From positions 1 to 64,000 of the forward strand of contig JANNZM010000039.1 of the NCBI GenBank assembly GCA_031410595.1: 64,000 nucleotides of DNA. Direction: 5' to 3'. The notes under the pieces were generated by a model that saw only the letters and a program-made list of their open reading frames with translations, made no database searches and was not told the origin of the DNA. The stretch's first letter is position 1. Each line of letters begins with the position of its first letter. Shown one piece after another: positions 25,031 through 33,118 of the stretch. This DNA is from JANMCE01 sp031410595 (GTDB lineage Bacteria; Actinomycetota; Acidimicrobiia; Acidimicrobiales; Ilumatobacteraceae). The position numbers were made by a program, and so were the translations under genes.

Positions 25031-26091
25031 GTTGCTGATGGCCGCAGTCGCGGCCGGCGAAGTCGACCGAGGGTACGAGCCAGTGCGTAGCCGAGGGTGA
25101 CCACAGCCGCGATCACAACGATTCCGGTGACGGCCGAGACGAGGTAGGCGATCGTGGGGTGCTCACCGGACTTGAAGCCGTAACCGCCCAGTACTGATCG
25201 ACCCCACCAGGTCGCCCATCGGTTCAGCCCGGTGGGTACTGCCTGCAGTCCGTACTTGCCGAGCTGGAGGTTTGCGGGGCTGTCTTCACCGAAGGCACCG
25301 CCTGGAGCGAGCAGCCCAAGCGGCGTGAGGGCCACCATGATGCCCAGCCCGATGAGGGCCCATCGCCACCCCTTGACGGGACGGCCACGCTCGTAGGTGT
25401 CGTTGGATACGTCAGGGTGATTGATGCGCATGACCGGCACATTGGCGCGCTGCAGGTATGAGATGACACCGAAGGTCAACGCGAACTCGACGACACCGGC
25501 CACCACGAAGTGAGCGAGCGCCATGGCGGGGATGGTTTGGGCAAGATGAAACGGTGCATAGAGCGGCGTGCCGTTGGCGGACTTGAAGAGCATCGGTTGC
25601 AACCCGAATTCGACCGCTGCAAAGAGGGCAGCCGCATTCAAGCCAACGTAACCACCGAGGCCGGCGGCGACCGCTCGTCGTCGGTCGGTGAGTGATGAAC
25701 GGCGGGTGAGTACCTTGTAGACGGCGTAGCCGACGAACGGCATAACGAAGGCCATGTTGAAGCAGTTGGCACCGATGGCGAGCACGCCACCATCACCGAA
25801 GAACAATGCCTGGATGATGAGCGCTGTACTCATCGCAATCACTGCTGCCCACGGGCCGAGCAACACCGCCACCAGTACCGCTCCGGCGGCATGAGCGGTG
25901 GTGCCATCCGGGATAGGGATATTGAACATCATGACCAGGAAGCAATAGGCCGCGCCGAGCGCGACCAGCGGGACGTAGCGACTCTTCACAACAGTTCGGA
26001 CCCGACGCCCTGCGGTGATCCACACGGGCACCATGGCGGTGCCCAGTACGCCGCACGTCTCCGGACTGAGGTAGCCATCAGGAATGTGCAT
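25027..26091 (-). CDS. cbiM: Cobalt/nickel ECF transporter substrate-binding subunit, CbiM with C-terminal CbiN/PDGLE part
   Basis: 354 residues. The protein begins MHIPDGYLSPETC, whose N-terminal amine and His2 are metal ligands in CbiM/NikM; a further ligand His lies in TTAHAAGAVL. ATG 26091 is chosen over GTG 26097 because this N-terminus is essential for metal binding and a GGAGG Shine-Dalgarno sits 8 bases upstream. About seven membrane segments form the S-component; after residue ~250 a second region (LGIMVALTPLGLLAPGGAFGEDSP and later GYGFKSG) is a PDGLE/CbiN-like extension, a fusion common in actinobacteria. Nickel is favoured over cobalt by the Nur-like operator upstream. Confidence 0.92.
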   Translation of the reverse strand: MHIPDGYLSPETCGVLGTAMVPVWITAGRRVRTVVKSRYVPLVALGAAYCFLVMMFNIPIPDGTTAHAAGAVLVAVLLGPWAAVIAMSTALIIQALFFGDGGVLAIGANCFNMAFVMPFVGYAVYKVLTRRSSLTDRRRAVAAGLGGYVGLNAAALFAAVEFGLQPMLFKSANGTPLYAPFHLAQTIPAMALAHFVVAGVVEFALTFGVISYLQRANVPVMRINHPDVSNDTYERGRPVKGWRWALIGLGIMVALTPLGLLAPGGAFGEDSPANLQLGKYGLQAVPTGLNRWATWWGRSVLGGYGFKSGEHPTIAYLVSAVTGIVVIAAVVTLGYALARTLGRLRRPRLRPSAT

Positions 26092-26105
26092 CGTCACCTC
26101 CGTTG

Positions 26106-26122
26106 TTGCAAGTCGTTCGCAA
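26106..26122 (-). promoter_or_regulatory. Nur-like operator upstream of cbiMQO
   Basis: TTGCAA, five bases, TCGCAA at 26106-26122, ending 15 bp before the cbiM ATG. This matches, with one substitution, the TTGCAA-N5-TTGCAA box described for the nickel-responsive Fur-family regulator Nur of Streptomyces. A separate TTGCAA half-site at 26185-26190 lies closer to the divergent fur-family gene but its partner half is poor. Confidence 0.7.
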
Positions 26123-26265
26123 TAAGACCCTAGCGTGCGGCTGGCAACCCCTGCACGCCGACGTCATGATCACTTCGCCACCTGTTGCAATTTGGATGAC
26201 TCGACCAGCAATAAATCTGGTCGGGTCGCGGCCGGTAGGCTGACACCCGGAAGGGAGGTGGTCGC

Positions 26266-26691
26266 ATGCAAGAACGGACCCTCGAAATGTTGCGATCGGG
26301 AAATCGTCGCATCGGTAAGGCCCGCCGACAGGTGGTCGATGTGCTCGCGGCGCAGCCCGGCCCCATCACAGCCGACGGTGTCATCGATCTCCTGCCCGGC
26401 GTGAGCGCCAGCTCTGTCTACCGTTCGCTCAATGTGCTGGAAGAACTCGGCTACGTGCGCCACGTCCACCTCGCCCACGGTGCCGCCCTCTATGAACTGA
26501 CCGATCGGCTCGCGTCGGTACGTCACCTGGTGTGCGAAGTGTGCGGTAACACGATTCAGATCCCGGCTGCGCTCCTGTCTTCGCTCTCGCGTCGTATAGA
26601 GCGGGACTACGGCTTCGTGCTGGACAGTGGCCACTTTGCGCTGCCCGGGCGTTGCGCGTCGTGCCAACGGACAGAACCAGGTCCGCACTAG
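26266..26691 (+). CDS. Fur-family metalloregulator, candidate Nur
   Basis: 141 residues. A winged helix (KARRQVVDVLAAQPGPITADGVIDLLPGVSASSVYRSLNVLEELGYV) is followed by the Fur dimer domain with two Cys pairs, C90/C93 (CEVC) and C130/C133 (CASC), for structural zinc, and His residues around 66-87 (HVHLAHG, RHLVC) for regulatory metal. An AGGGAGG Shine-Dalgarno precedes the ATG. It is divergent from cbiMQO, whose promoter has a Nur-like box. Zur is the main alternative; the family sequence alone does not separate them. Confidence 0.88.
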   Translation: MQERTLEMLRSGNRRIGKARRQVVDVLAAQPGPITADGVIDLLPGVSASSVYRSLNVLEELGYVRHVHLAHGAALYELTDRLASVRHLVCEVCGNTIQIPAALLSSLSRRIERDYGFVLDSGHFALPGRCASCQRTEPGPH

Positions 26692-26791
26692 CGTCGACGC
26701 ACGAACGCGGGTATCACCTTCTGGAAAATCGGTGCGTTCTACAGTTTTGCCATCGCCCATCCTGGGGCGCACTCAAAGGAAGACAAACCTC

Positions 26792-27202
26792 ATGGCGAAG
26801 ATTGTGGACATCGAAGGAATCGGCCCGGCGAACGAGAAGAAGTTAACCGCCGCCGGCGTGAAGACAACGGGCGCGTTGCTGAAGGCTGCGGGCGCGAAGA
26901 AGGACCGCAAGGCGTTTGCTGCGGCGACCGGTATCAAGGAAGAAAGCATCCTCGAATGGGTCAACCGTGCCGACCTGTTCCGCGTGAAGGGCGTTGGCAC
27001 GCAGTATTCCGACCTGCTGGAAGCCGCCGGTGTCGACTCTCCGAGTGAACTGTCGAAGCGTCGCGCCGACAACCTCACCAAGGCCATGGCCGACGCCAAC
27101 GTCAAGGGCAAGAACAAGCTGGTGCGTCGTCCTCCATCGGAGAAGATGGTGCAGGCGATGATTGATCATGCCAAGACCCTCTCGAAGGCCGTCACCCACT
27201 AG
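26792..27202 (+). CDS. DUF4332-type helix-hairpin-helix protein
   Basis: 136 residues, basic. It has two helix-hairpin-helix-like units: DIEGIGPANEKKLTAAGVKTTGALLKAAG and FRVKGVGTQYSDLLEAAGVDSPSEL, as in the DUF4332 family of small presumed DNA-binding proteins. ATG 26792 follows AAGGAAG. It has no membrane segment or enzyme motif. Its 3' end overlaps that of the convergent soxR by 11 bp. Confidence 0.85.
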   Translation: MAKIVDIEGIGPANEKKLTAAGVKTTGALLKAAGAKKDRKAFAAATGIKEESILEWVNRADLFRVKGVGTQYSDLLEAAGVDSPSELSKRRADNLTKAMADANVKGKNKLVRRPPSEKMVQAMIDHAKTLSKAVTH

Positions 27203-27710
27203 CGCCGTCGTTGATTCTCCGGGGTGGGCATCGCAAGATGTCCACCCCCTTGTCGTTTTCGGGTGGTGTGTCGCCCAAGAGATAGCGCGGGCCTGCGCCG
27301 AGCGTCGCGGCACGATCGTCGGGGTTGTAGAGCCCGCACGAGTCGAGCGACAGACATCCGCACCCGATGCACGAATCAAGCTGGTCTCGCATGCGCTGCA
27401 GTTGGGTGATGCGTGCATCGAGCATCGGCCGCCACGAGGAGGCCAGCCGTGCCCAGTCGCGTCGCGACGGCGTGCGGGCATACGGAAGGGATCCGAGCGC
27501 GGTGCGGATGTCGTCAAGGCTCAGCCCAACCTGTTGAGCGGCCTTGATGAACGACACTCGCCGCAACACGTCGGGCCGGTAGCGGCGATGACCGCTCGGT
27601 GAACGTTCGGAGCGGATCAGACCGTGTTCCTCGTAGAACCGCAGGGCCGATGTGTTCACGCCGACACGGGCGGCGACCTCGCCGACAGAGAAACGCTTGA
27701 CTTCAACCAT
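27192..27710 (-). CDS. soxR: Redox-sensing MerR-family regulator SoxR
   Basis: 172 residues. The MerR helix-turn-helix is FSVGEVAARVGVNTSALRFYEEHGLI; the dimer helix follows and the [2Fe-2S] site is C114, C117, C119 and C125 (CIGCGC then SLDSC), with the same C-x2-C-x-C-x5-C spacing as SoxR of E. coli. ATG 27710 lies in the centre of a perfect 22-bp palindrome, so the operator encodes the first residues MVEV and the mRNA is probably leaderless. Its target is probably the divergent Rieske gene. Actinobacterial SoxR proteins usually sense redox-active metabolites. Confidence 0.93.
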   Translation of the reverse strand: MVEVKRFSVGEVAARVGVNTSALRFYEEHGLIRSERSPSGHRRYRPDVLRRVSFIKAAQQVGLSLDDIRTALGSLPYARTPSRRDWARLASSWRPMLDARITQLQRMRDQLDSCIGCGCLSLDSCGLYNPDDRAATLGAGPRYLLGDTPPENDKGVDILRCPPRRINDGASG

Positions 27711-27727
27711 GGTTGAAGTCTTACCGT
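27697..27727 (+). promoter_or_regulatory. SoxR box and promoter of the Rieske gene
   Basis: Perfect inverted repeat at 27699-27720 with arms GACTTCAACCA and TGGTTGAAGTC. On the plus strand it lies between a -35 TTGACT (27697-27702) and a -10 TACCGT (27722-27727) separated by 19 bp, the over-long spacing diagnostic of MerR-family activated promoters. The arms match the known SoxR box (TTGACTTCAA core). Confidence 0.85.
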
Positions 27728-27735
27728 TCATGTCC

Positions 27736-29370
27736 ATGACGACAACCGACCGCCCTTTGTCCGAAGCTGTTGCCCATCTCGACGACCTTGCCGTGGGGTC
27801 GATGAAGATGGTGAAGGTCGACGGCCATCGCATCTGCCTGGTGCGCACGTTCGAAGGTGTTTTCGCGCTCGACAACGCCTGCCCGCATCAAGGCTACGGC
27901 CTCACCCAGGGCGATCTGACCGGTGACCTGCTGACCTGCGAATGGCACAACTGGAAGTTCCGGGTCACCGACGGAGCGTGCGTTGTCGGTGAGGAAAACG
28001 TGCAGACCCACGACGTGAGCGTGGGCTCGGATGGCTCCCTTTTCGTCGTGATTCGGAAGCGAAGTGCCGATGAGCGTCGGCCGGAGCTTTTGGCCAGTCT
28101 GCGCCGCGGCATCGAGCGCGACTACATCGGCCAGGTTGCCCGCGACACGGTCCGCCTGCTTCGGTCGAGTACCAACCCGGGCGAGCTGGTGTGGGAGGCG
28201 GTTGCCTGGGGAGCTCCCCGAGCCGAGTTCGGCTGGGGTCACTCGGTGGCCTCCGCAACCGACTGTCTGACCGCGCTCGATCTGTTCGAAGGCGACGAGC
28301 GGGCACTGCCGATTGTGCAGGCGATCGCAGGCATCAGCGAGACCGAACGCGACCGGCCGGTGAACCCGTTGCCAGCGCCGCTACTTCACCTGCCGGCCAA
28401 TGCTGCGGCCGAGTTTCGTGCCCGGGTGGATGCCGAACAGATTGAGGACGCGCAGGCCCTTGTTCTGGCGGCGATAGAAGCCGGACACGGTGCAAGCGAG
28501 CTTCGACCGTGGTTCACAACTGTTGTGTGCGACCACCATCTGTCATACGGGCACGGCGCGATCTATACGCACAAGGCCTTCCAGCTCCTCGACCACATTG
28601 GCTGGGACCGAGCAGCCACCGTGCTGCCCTACCTCGTTCCATCGCTCATCTACGGCACACGGGAGGACAAGCTCCCTTACATGAAGCCGTTCATGCGAGC
28701 CCTCGGCGACCTTGATTTGCTTGCACTTGCAACTATCGCGCCGGATTCCGGTTGGGACGGTCGAGACGGGCTGGTTGATGCTCTGCTTGGCGCCGACAAA
28801 CGAGCCCCGCTCGCCGCCGCTGCGCTGGCGTTGCAACAGGGGGCAGGCGTGAGCGGCCTGTTCGATGCCGTCGTCGTCGCCGTGTCAGAACGGATGCTCC
28901 GCTACGACGCAACCGGTGAGCAGGATCTCTCCGACGACTTTGGCTGGCTCGATATCACCCACGGCCTAACCTACGCGAACGCCACCAGATGGCACGCTGC
29001 TCATCAGCCTGGACCCGACACGTTGCGGCTGGCGTTGTTCGCCTGCTTTCTTGCCCACTACACCGGACGCCACGAATGGCACACGACGGTCGGCCCCCGG
29101 CACGACGTTGACCGACCCAGCAACGAGAGCACGAGCTACGGCGAGGCTGCGGTTCGGGCTTCGATGCTCGACACCTCGGGTGCGTTCATCGTCCAGGCGC
29201 ACGCCATCAAGACCAGTCGCGCGGCATGGGAGGAATCGGTGCGCATCGGGTCGATCTCACCGCTCGATGCAGCCTGGCGTTTCATGCATGCGCCTCGGCA
29301 AGACCGTTTCGTGGCATCGGCCGTCCAGCAATCCATCGACTTCCTCTCGGGTCGAGTCGCCCGGGACTGA
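27736..29370 (+). CDS. Rieske [2Fe-2S] protein with long helical C-terminal domain, SoxR target
   Basis: 544 residues. The first ~110 form a Rieske ferredoxin domain with C49-x-H51 (CPHQG) and C68-x2-H71 (CEWHNW). The remaining ~430 residues are predominantly helical, without a mononuclear-iron dioxygenase motif that I can see, and match no domain I can name; they contain several His-rich stretches such as DHHLSYGHGAIYTHKAF. ATG 27736 lies 8 bases after the -10 box, consistent with a leaderless mRNA; ATG 27730 is the alternative. Regulation by SoxR is inferred from the shared palindrome. Probably a redox or quinone-related oxidoreductase component. Confidence 0.85.
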   Translation: MTTTDRPLSEAVAHLDDLAVGSMKMVKVDGHRICLVRTFEGVFALDNACPHQGYGLTQGDLTGDLLTCEWHNWKFRVTDGACVVGEENVQTHDVSVGSDGSLFVVIRKRSADERRPELLASLRRGIERDYIGQVARDTVRLLRSSTNPGELVWEAVAWGAPRAEFGWGHSVASATDCLTALDLFEGDERALPIVQAIAGISETERDRPVNPLPAPLLHLPANAAAEFRARVDAEQIEDAQALVLAAIEAGHGASELRPWFTTVVCDHHLSYGHGAIYTHKAFQLLDHIGWDRAATVLPYLVPSLIYGTREDKLPYMKPFMRALGDLDLLALATIAPDSGWDGRDGLVDALLGADKRAPLAAAALALQQGAGVSGLFDAVVVAVSERMLRYDATGEQDLSDDFGWLDITHGLTYANATRWHAAHQPGPDTLRLALFACFLAHYTGRHEWHTTVGPRHDVDRPSNESTSYGEAAVRASMLDTSGAFIVQAHAIKTSRAAWEESVRIGSISPLDAAWRFMHAPRQDRFVASAVQQSIDFLSGRVARD

Positions 29371-29434
29371 GCATGGCCACCGCAGGTCCTACACCTCATC
29401 ACCGCGCCAAAGATGGTCGGGATAGCGTCTCGAC

Positions 29435-30104
29435 ATGACACGTTGCCGTGATGGACGTCCGCATCTCCCTATCGCCTTGGCGCTCGCGAGTTCGGTTGCG
29501 ATGTTGACTGCCGCGGTCGGAGCTGCGGCCGCACCGAGCGCCGGTTTTGTACCCGGTACACCAGCTCGACTGGTGGACACTCGGCCCCATGGCGAGACGA
29601 TCGACGGCATTGATCGGGCCATCGGCGTCCTTGAACCAGGACGTGTGCTCGACGTTGTGATCGCCGGGCGGGCTGCGGTTCCCAGGGGAGCAAAGGCTGC
29701 GGCCCTCACGTTCACGGTTACCGACCCGGTGGACCCGGGGTTCCTCACGGTGTGGCCCTGCGGAGCTCCGAAACCGACCGCGTCGATGCGTCAAGCGCGT
29801 ACGTCACCGTCACTGCCGTTGGCCTTCGGGATGACGGCTTTGTCACGGTCTACCGTTGTGGTCAGCCGGTGCCGAACGTGTCGACGGTGAATGTTTCCGC
29901 CGGCCGGGTTGCCGCCGACTGACTATGGGGTCGACGCGGTCTTGAACTGGCACGAACGGCGCTCCACAAACCGGCTCAGTGGCTCGAATCGCGAATGAGT
30001 TTGGCTACACCCGGTTTCAACTTTTCGCACGCGGCTATAGCTGGGACTTCATCAACGAAAAGGGCCAGATTCTCGACAGTGGTACCGCCCCGTGCAATGC
30101 CTAG
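29435..30104 (+). pseudogene. Decayed secreted protein: PARLVDTRP/VWPCG repeats plus metallophosphoesterase tail
   Basis: The first ~115 codons encode a signal peptide (LPIALALASSVAMLTAAVGAAAA) and PARLVDTRP then GFLTVWPCGAPKPTAS, a repeat type of secreted actinobacterial proteins. After about 29790 the reading continues one frame away as SSAYVTVTAVGLRDDGFVTV and YRCGQPVPNVSTVNVSAGR to a TGA at 29922. The DNA beyond then reads YGVDAVLNWHERRS, like the GVDxVLxGHEH motif of metallophosphoesterases, and in another frame FGYTRFQLFARGYSWDFINE, like their C-terminus, stopping at 30104. At least two frame changes show the gene is broken. It abuts the convergent aldehyde dehydrogenase gene. Confidence 0.75.
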
Positions 30105-31543
30105 CGACGCAGGTTGCGCACCCGGGCCGTCAGCTTGCTGACGACATCCCTCGGGTCGGGGATGCCCAAGCCGCGGCGGAGAAGCGCTTCCTTCTTGGCC
30201 GTGTAAGGCGGATACAGAATGGGCGGATCGATCCGTGTACTGCGTGTGTGGACGCTGCGGCGGTGGCTGAACGTGTCAAAACCGAACTTGCCGTGGTAGG
30301 CACCCATGCCGCTGGCACCAACTCCACCGAACGGAAGGTGCGGGTTACTGATGTGCATGATGGTCCCATTGACACAGACACCGCCGCTTGAGGTTCCGGC
30401 CACGACAAGCTCGTTGTCTTCGTCCTGCTCGCTGAACGTGTAGAGCGCAAGTGGCTTGTCGTCGGCATTCACGAACCGCATTGCCTCATCGAGCGAATCG
30501 ACCGCGATCACCGGCAGGATGGGCCCGAAGATTTCCTGCCGCATGACCGCATCGTCGCGGGTGATGCCGGTAAGGACCGTTGGAGCGATGTAGCGAGTCG
30601 TCGGGTCACTCTGGCCGCCGGCCGCGATGGTTCCGCCGTGCAGCAACTTCTCAAGCCGATTGAAGTGGGCGTCGTTCACAATGCGAGCGAGGTCGGGGCT
30701 TTGCTGGGGATCGGAACCGTAGAAGTCGGTAATGCTGGTGCTCAATGCTCGAACGAACTCATCGTGCACCGGCCGCTCGACTAACACGTAGTCGGGCGCG
30801 ATGCAGGTCTGGCCCGCATTCAGGAACTTGCCCCACGCGATGCGCTTGGCTGCCATATCGATCTTGGCGTGCCGACTCACGATGGCCGGGCTCTTGCCGC
30901 CCAATTCCAGCGTGACCGGCGTGAGGTGTTCGACCGCGGCCTGCATGACGACGCGTCCGACCCGACCATTGCCGGTGTAGAAGATGTGGTCGAAACGATG
31001 CGTGAGCAGTTCGGTCGTCTCGGCCCCGCCACCCTCAATTACGCTGACCGACGGGTCGCCGAGCCGGGCCACCAGCTTCGCCAGGGCGGCACTGGTGTGA
31101 GGCGTCAGCTCGCTCGGCTTACCGACGACGGCATTACCGGCCGCCACGGCCGCGATCATGGGGACCAGCAACAATTGCAACGGATAGTTCCAGGGTGCAA
31201 TCACGCAGACCACACCGAGCGGCTCGGGCACAATGCTCGACGAACCGGGTTGGAACAGCACCGGTGTCGGCACCTTCTCGGGTCGCATCCAACTGTCGAG
31301 GTAAGCGAGAACATGATCGATGTCGAACAGCATGAAGCCGACCTCGGTTGCGAACGCTTCCATCCGCGGCTTGCCGAAGTCAGACGCGACGGCCTGCATG
31401 AGTTCCTGTTCGCTGCCCGCTATCAGTTCGCGGAGCAGGAGCAGGGTCGAGCGTCGCCACTGCATGGAGCGGGTGCGCCCGGCGTTGAAAGCATCTCGCG
31501 CTCGCTCGACGACGGCAGAAATGTCCTGCTCAGGTGAGGTCAT
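30101..31543 (-). CDS. Aldehyde dehydrogenase
   Basis: 480 residues of the NAD(P)-dependent aldehyde dehydrogenase superfamily. Conserved blocks: VCVIAPWNYPL, cofactor-site Lys in GKPSE, FYTGNGRVGRVVMQ, catalytic Glu in LELGGKSP, catalytic Cys in NAGQTCIAPDYV, and EIFGPILPV. The C-terminus with FDTFSHRRSV and YPPYTAKK is like the fatty-aldehyde/coniferyl-aldehyde branch. The start overlaps the end of the P450 gene by 14 bp, so the pair is one operon: oxidation of a hydroxylated substrate to aldehyde and then acid is plausible. Confidence 0.93.
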   Translation of the reverse strand: MTSPEQDISAVVERARDAFNAGRTRSMQWRRSTLLLLRELIAGSEQELMQAVASDFGKPRMEAFATEVGFMLFDIDHVLAYLDSWMRPEKVPTPVLFQPGSSSIVPEPLGVVCVIAPWNYPLQLLLVPMIAAVAAGNAVVGKPSELTPHTSAALAKLVARLGDPSVSVIEGGGAETTELLTHRFDHIFYTGNGRVGRVVMQAAVEHLTPVTLELGGKSPAIVSRHAKIDMAAKRIAWGKFLNAGQTCIAPDYVLVERPVHDEFVRALSTSITDFYGSDPQQSPDLARIVNDAHFNRLEKLLHGGTIAAGGQSDPTTRYIAPTVLTGITRDDAVMRQEIFGPILPVIAVDSLDEAMRFVNADDKPLALYTFSEQDEDNELVVAGTSSGGVCVNGTIMHISNPHLPFGGVGASGMGAYHGKFGFDTFSHRRSVHTRSTRIDPPILYPPYTAKKEALLRRGLGIPDPRDVVSKLTARVRNLRR

Positions 31544-32783
31544 AGTGGATCTCCATTCGCTTGAGTCCGCTGACGAACGTGGACCGCGTGAGTTCGGGGG
31601 TGCCGACCAACTCGACGTTGCACAGCCGAGGCAACAATGCGCCGAACAGCGCCTTCAGTTCCATACGGGCGAGCATCGCACCAAGGCAGTAGTGGATGCC
31701 GAATCCGAACGCGAGATGCTTATTGGGAGTACGCCCGACGTCGAAACGGAACGGATCAGTAAAGACATCCTCATCACGATTGGCCGACCAGTACGACAGC
31801 AAGACGTCTTGTCCTTCCTTGATCATCGTGTCGTTCACCTGGTAGTCACATGTTGCGGTACGCATGAAGTGTTTGACCGGTGACGTCCAGCGGATCATCT
31901 CATCAACCGCGCTCGTGAGGAGCGCAGGGTCAGCCTGTAGCCGGGCCAACTCCGACGGGTTCTCAATAAGCGCGTGCAACCCGCCGGCCATGGCGTTTGA
32001 CGTCGTGTCGTGCCCTGCGGTCGCCGTGATGATGTAGTAGCCGAGCTGTTCGCGGTGACCGATCGGCTTGCCTTCGATGAGACCATTGGCGATCACCGAC
32101 GCGAGATCGTCGGTGGGATGGGCCTGGCGATCGGCGGTGATGCCATCGAAGTAGGTCACAAAATCTGCCACTGTCTGCATGAGGCTGGCCAGCGTGTCAG
32201 GGTCGCGTTTGAACTCGGCATCGTCGGCGCCAAATAGCTCCTGGGTGAGTTTCAACATGCGCGGGTAGTCACTCTCGGGCAACCCGAGAATGGCCAGGAT
32301 CACGTGCAGCGGATACGGCATGGCGATGTCCCTGGCGAAGTCGCAGCGCCCACCGAGCTCGACCATCCGTTGCACCGAACGGTCGGCTAGTCGTGCGAGT
32401 CGATCGTTCAGTTTGGCCAGGTTCTTTGGCAGGAACCACTCGGCGGTCAACTGTCGATGGAGGCGATGCTCGGGGTCATCCATCTGCACCAAAGACTTCA
32501 CAAGGTGCCCGTCGGTCTTGCGGCGATCGTCGGCCCCTTTCGTGCCAAGAATGGCCCGGGGAGCGTTCAGGAATTCGGTCGGATGTAGCTCGATGTCGAG
32601 CACGTCGGCGTGTTTTGTGATGACGTAGAACGGGTTGACCCGCTCGTGCTCAACCCAGTGCACAGGGTCTTCGTGGCGCAGCTTGGTGGCCGCTGCGTGG
32701 AACAACGCTTCGTCGGTGTACGCACCGGCATTGATGAAAACCCGTCCGGCTTCCTCCAGCGTCAGATCTTGCGGCGTATCCAT
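31530..32783 (-). CDS. Cytochrome P450
   Basis: 417 residues. I-helix oxygen-binding motif AGHDTTSNAM near residue 254, ExxR-type block in the K-helix region (VDEMIRWTSPVKHFMRTA), and the heme loop FGFGIHYCLGAMLARMEL with the cysteine ligand near residue 364. The soluble bacterial class I form needs separate ferredoxin and reductase, which are not adjacent. The nearest resemblance is to actinobacterial P450s of steroid, terpene or alkyl-chain oxidation, but the substrate is not determined. It is followed by an overlapping aldehyde dehydrogenase gene. Confidence 0.94.
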   Translation of the reverse strand: MDTPQDLTLEEAGRVFINAGAYTDEALFHAAATKLRHEDPVHWVEHERVNPFYVITKHADVLDIELHPTEFLNAPRAILGTKGADDRRKTDGHLVKSLVQMDDPEHRLHRQLTAEWFLPKNLAKLNDRLARLADRSVQRMVELGGRCDFARDIAMPYPLHVILAILGLPESDYPRMLKLTQELFGADDAEFKRDPDTLASLMQTVADFVTYFDGITADRQAHPTDDLASVIANGLIEGKPIGHREQLGYYIITATAGHDTTSNAMAGGLHALIENPSELARLQADPALLTSAVDEMIRWTSPVKHFMRTATCDYQVNDTMIKEGQDVLLSYWSANRDEDVFTDPFRFDVGRTPNKHLAFGFGIHYCLGAMLARMELKALFGALLPRLCNVELVGTPELTRSTFVSGLKRMEIHYDLT

Positions 32784-32828
32784 CTCTGCAAGATAGGCGA
32801 CGTTGGCAGATCACGCCGGGCGTGGTAA

Positions 32829-32846
32829 TGTAGAAACATTGCTACA
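32829..32846 (+). promoter_or_regulatory. Candidate operator of the VapBC-type operon
   Basis: Inverted repeat TGTAG, 8-bp spacer, CTACA just upstream of the antitoxin gene and overlapping a TAATGT (-10 like) hexamer at 32826-32831. Likely site of autorepression by the antitoxin-toxin complex; inferred from position. Confidence 0.5.
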
Positions 32847-32860
32847 GCATGGAGGCAGTG

Positions 32861-33118
32861 GTGACGACACAGACAATGACCAGCCGCGAATTCAACCAGG
32901 ACACCGGTCGGGCGAAACGGTGTGCACTCGCCGGGCCTGTATATATCACCGACCGCGGACGACCCTCACACGTTCTGCTCACGTTTGAGTACTTTCTTAC
33001 GTTGACTGTCAACCGAGTCAGCATGGCTGAGCTGCTGGCCTGGCCCGCCGGTGTCGAGGACATCGATCTCGAAATACCGACGGCGCGTGACACTGCAGAA
33101 CCGGCAACGTTCGACTGA
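32861..33118 (+). CDS. Phd/YefM-type antitoxin
   Basis: 85 residues from GTG 32861: TTQTMTSREFNQDTGRAKRCALAGPVYITDRGRPSHVLLTFEYF, the N-terminal DNA-binding fold of Phd/YefM antitoxins, followed by a flexible acidic tail that would wrap the toxin. GTG 32861 is preferred over ATG 32849 because a GGAGG lies 5 bases upstream of it. The stop overlaps the toxin ATG (TGATG). Confidence 0.87.
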   Translation: MTTQTMTSREFNQDTGRAKRCALAGPVYITDRGRPSHVLLTFEYFLTLTVNRVSMAELLAWPAGVEDIDLEIPTARDTAEPATFD

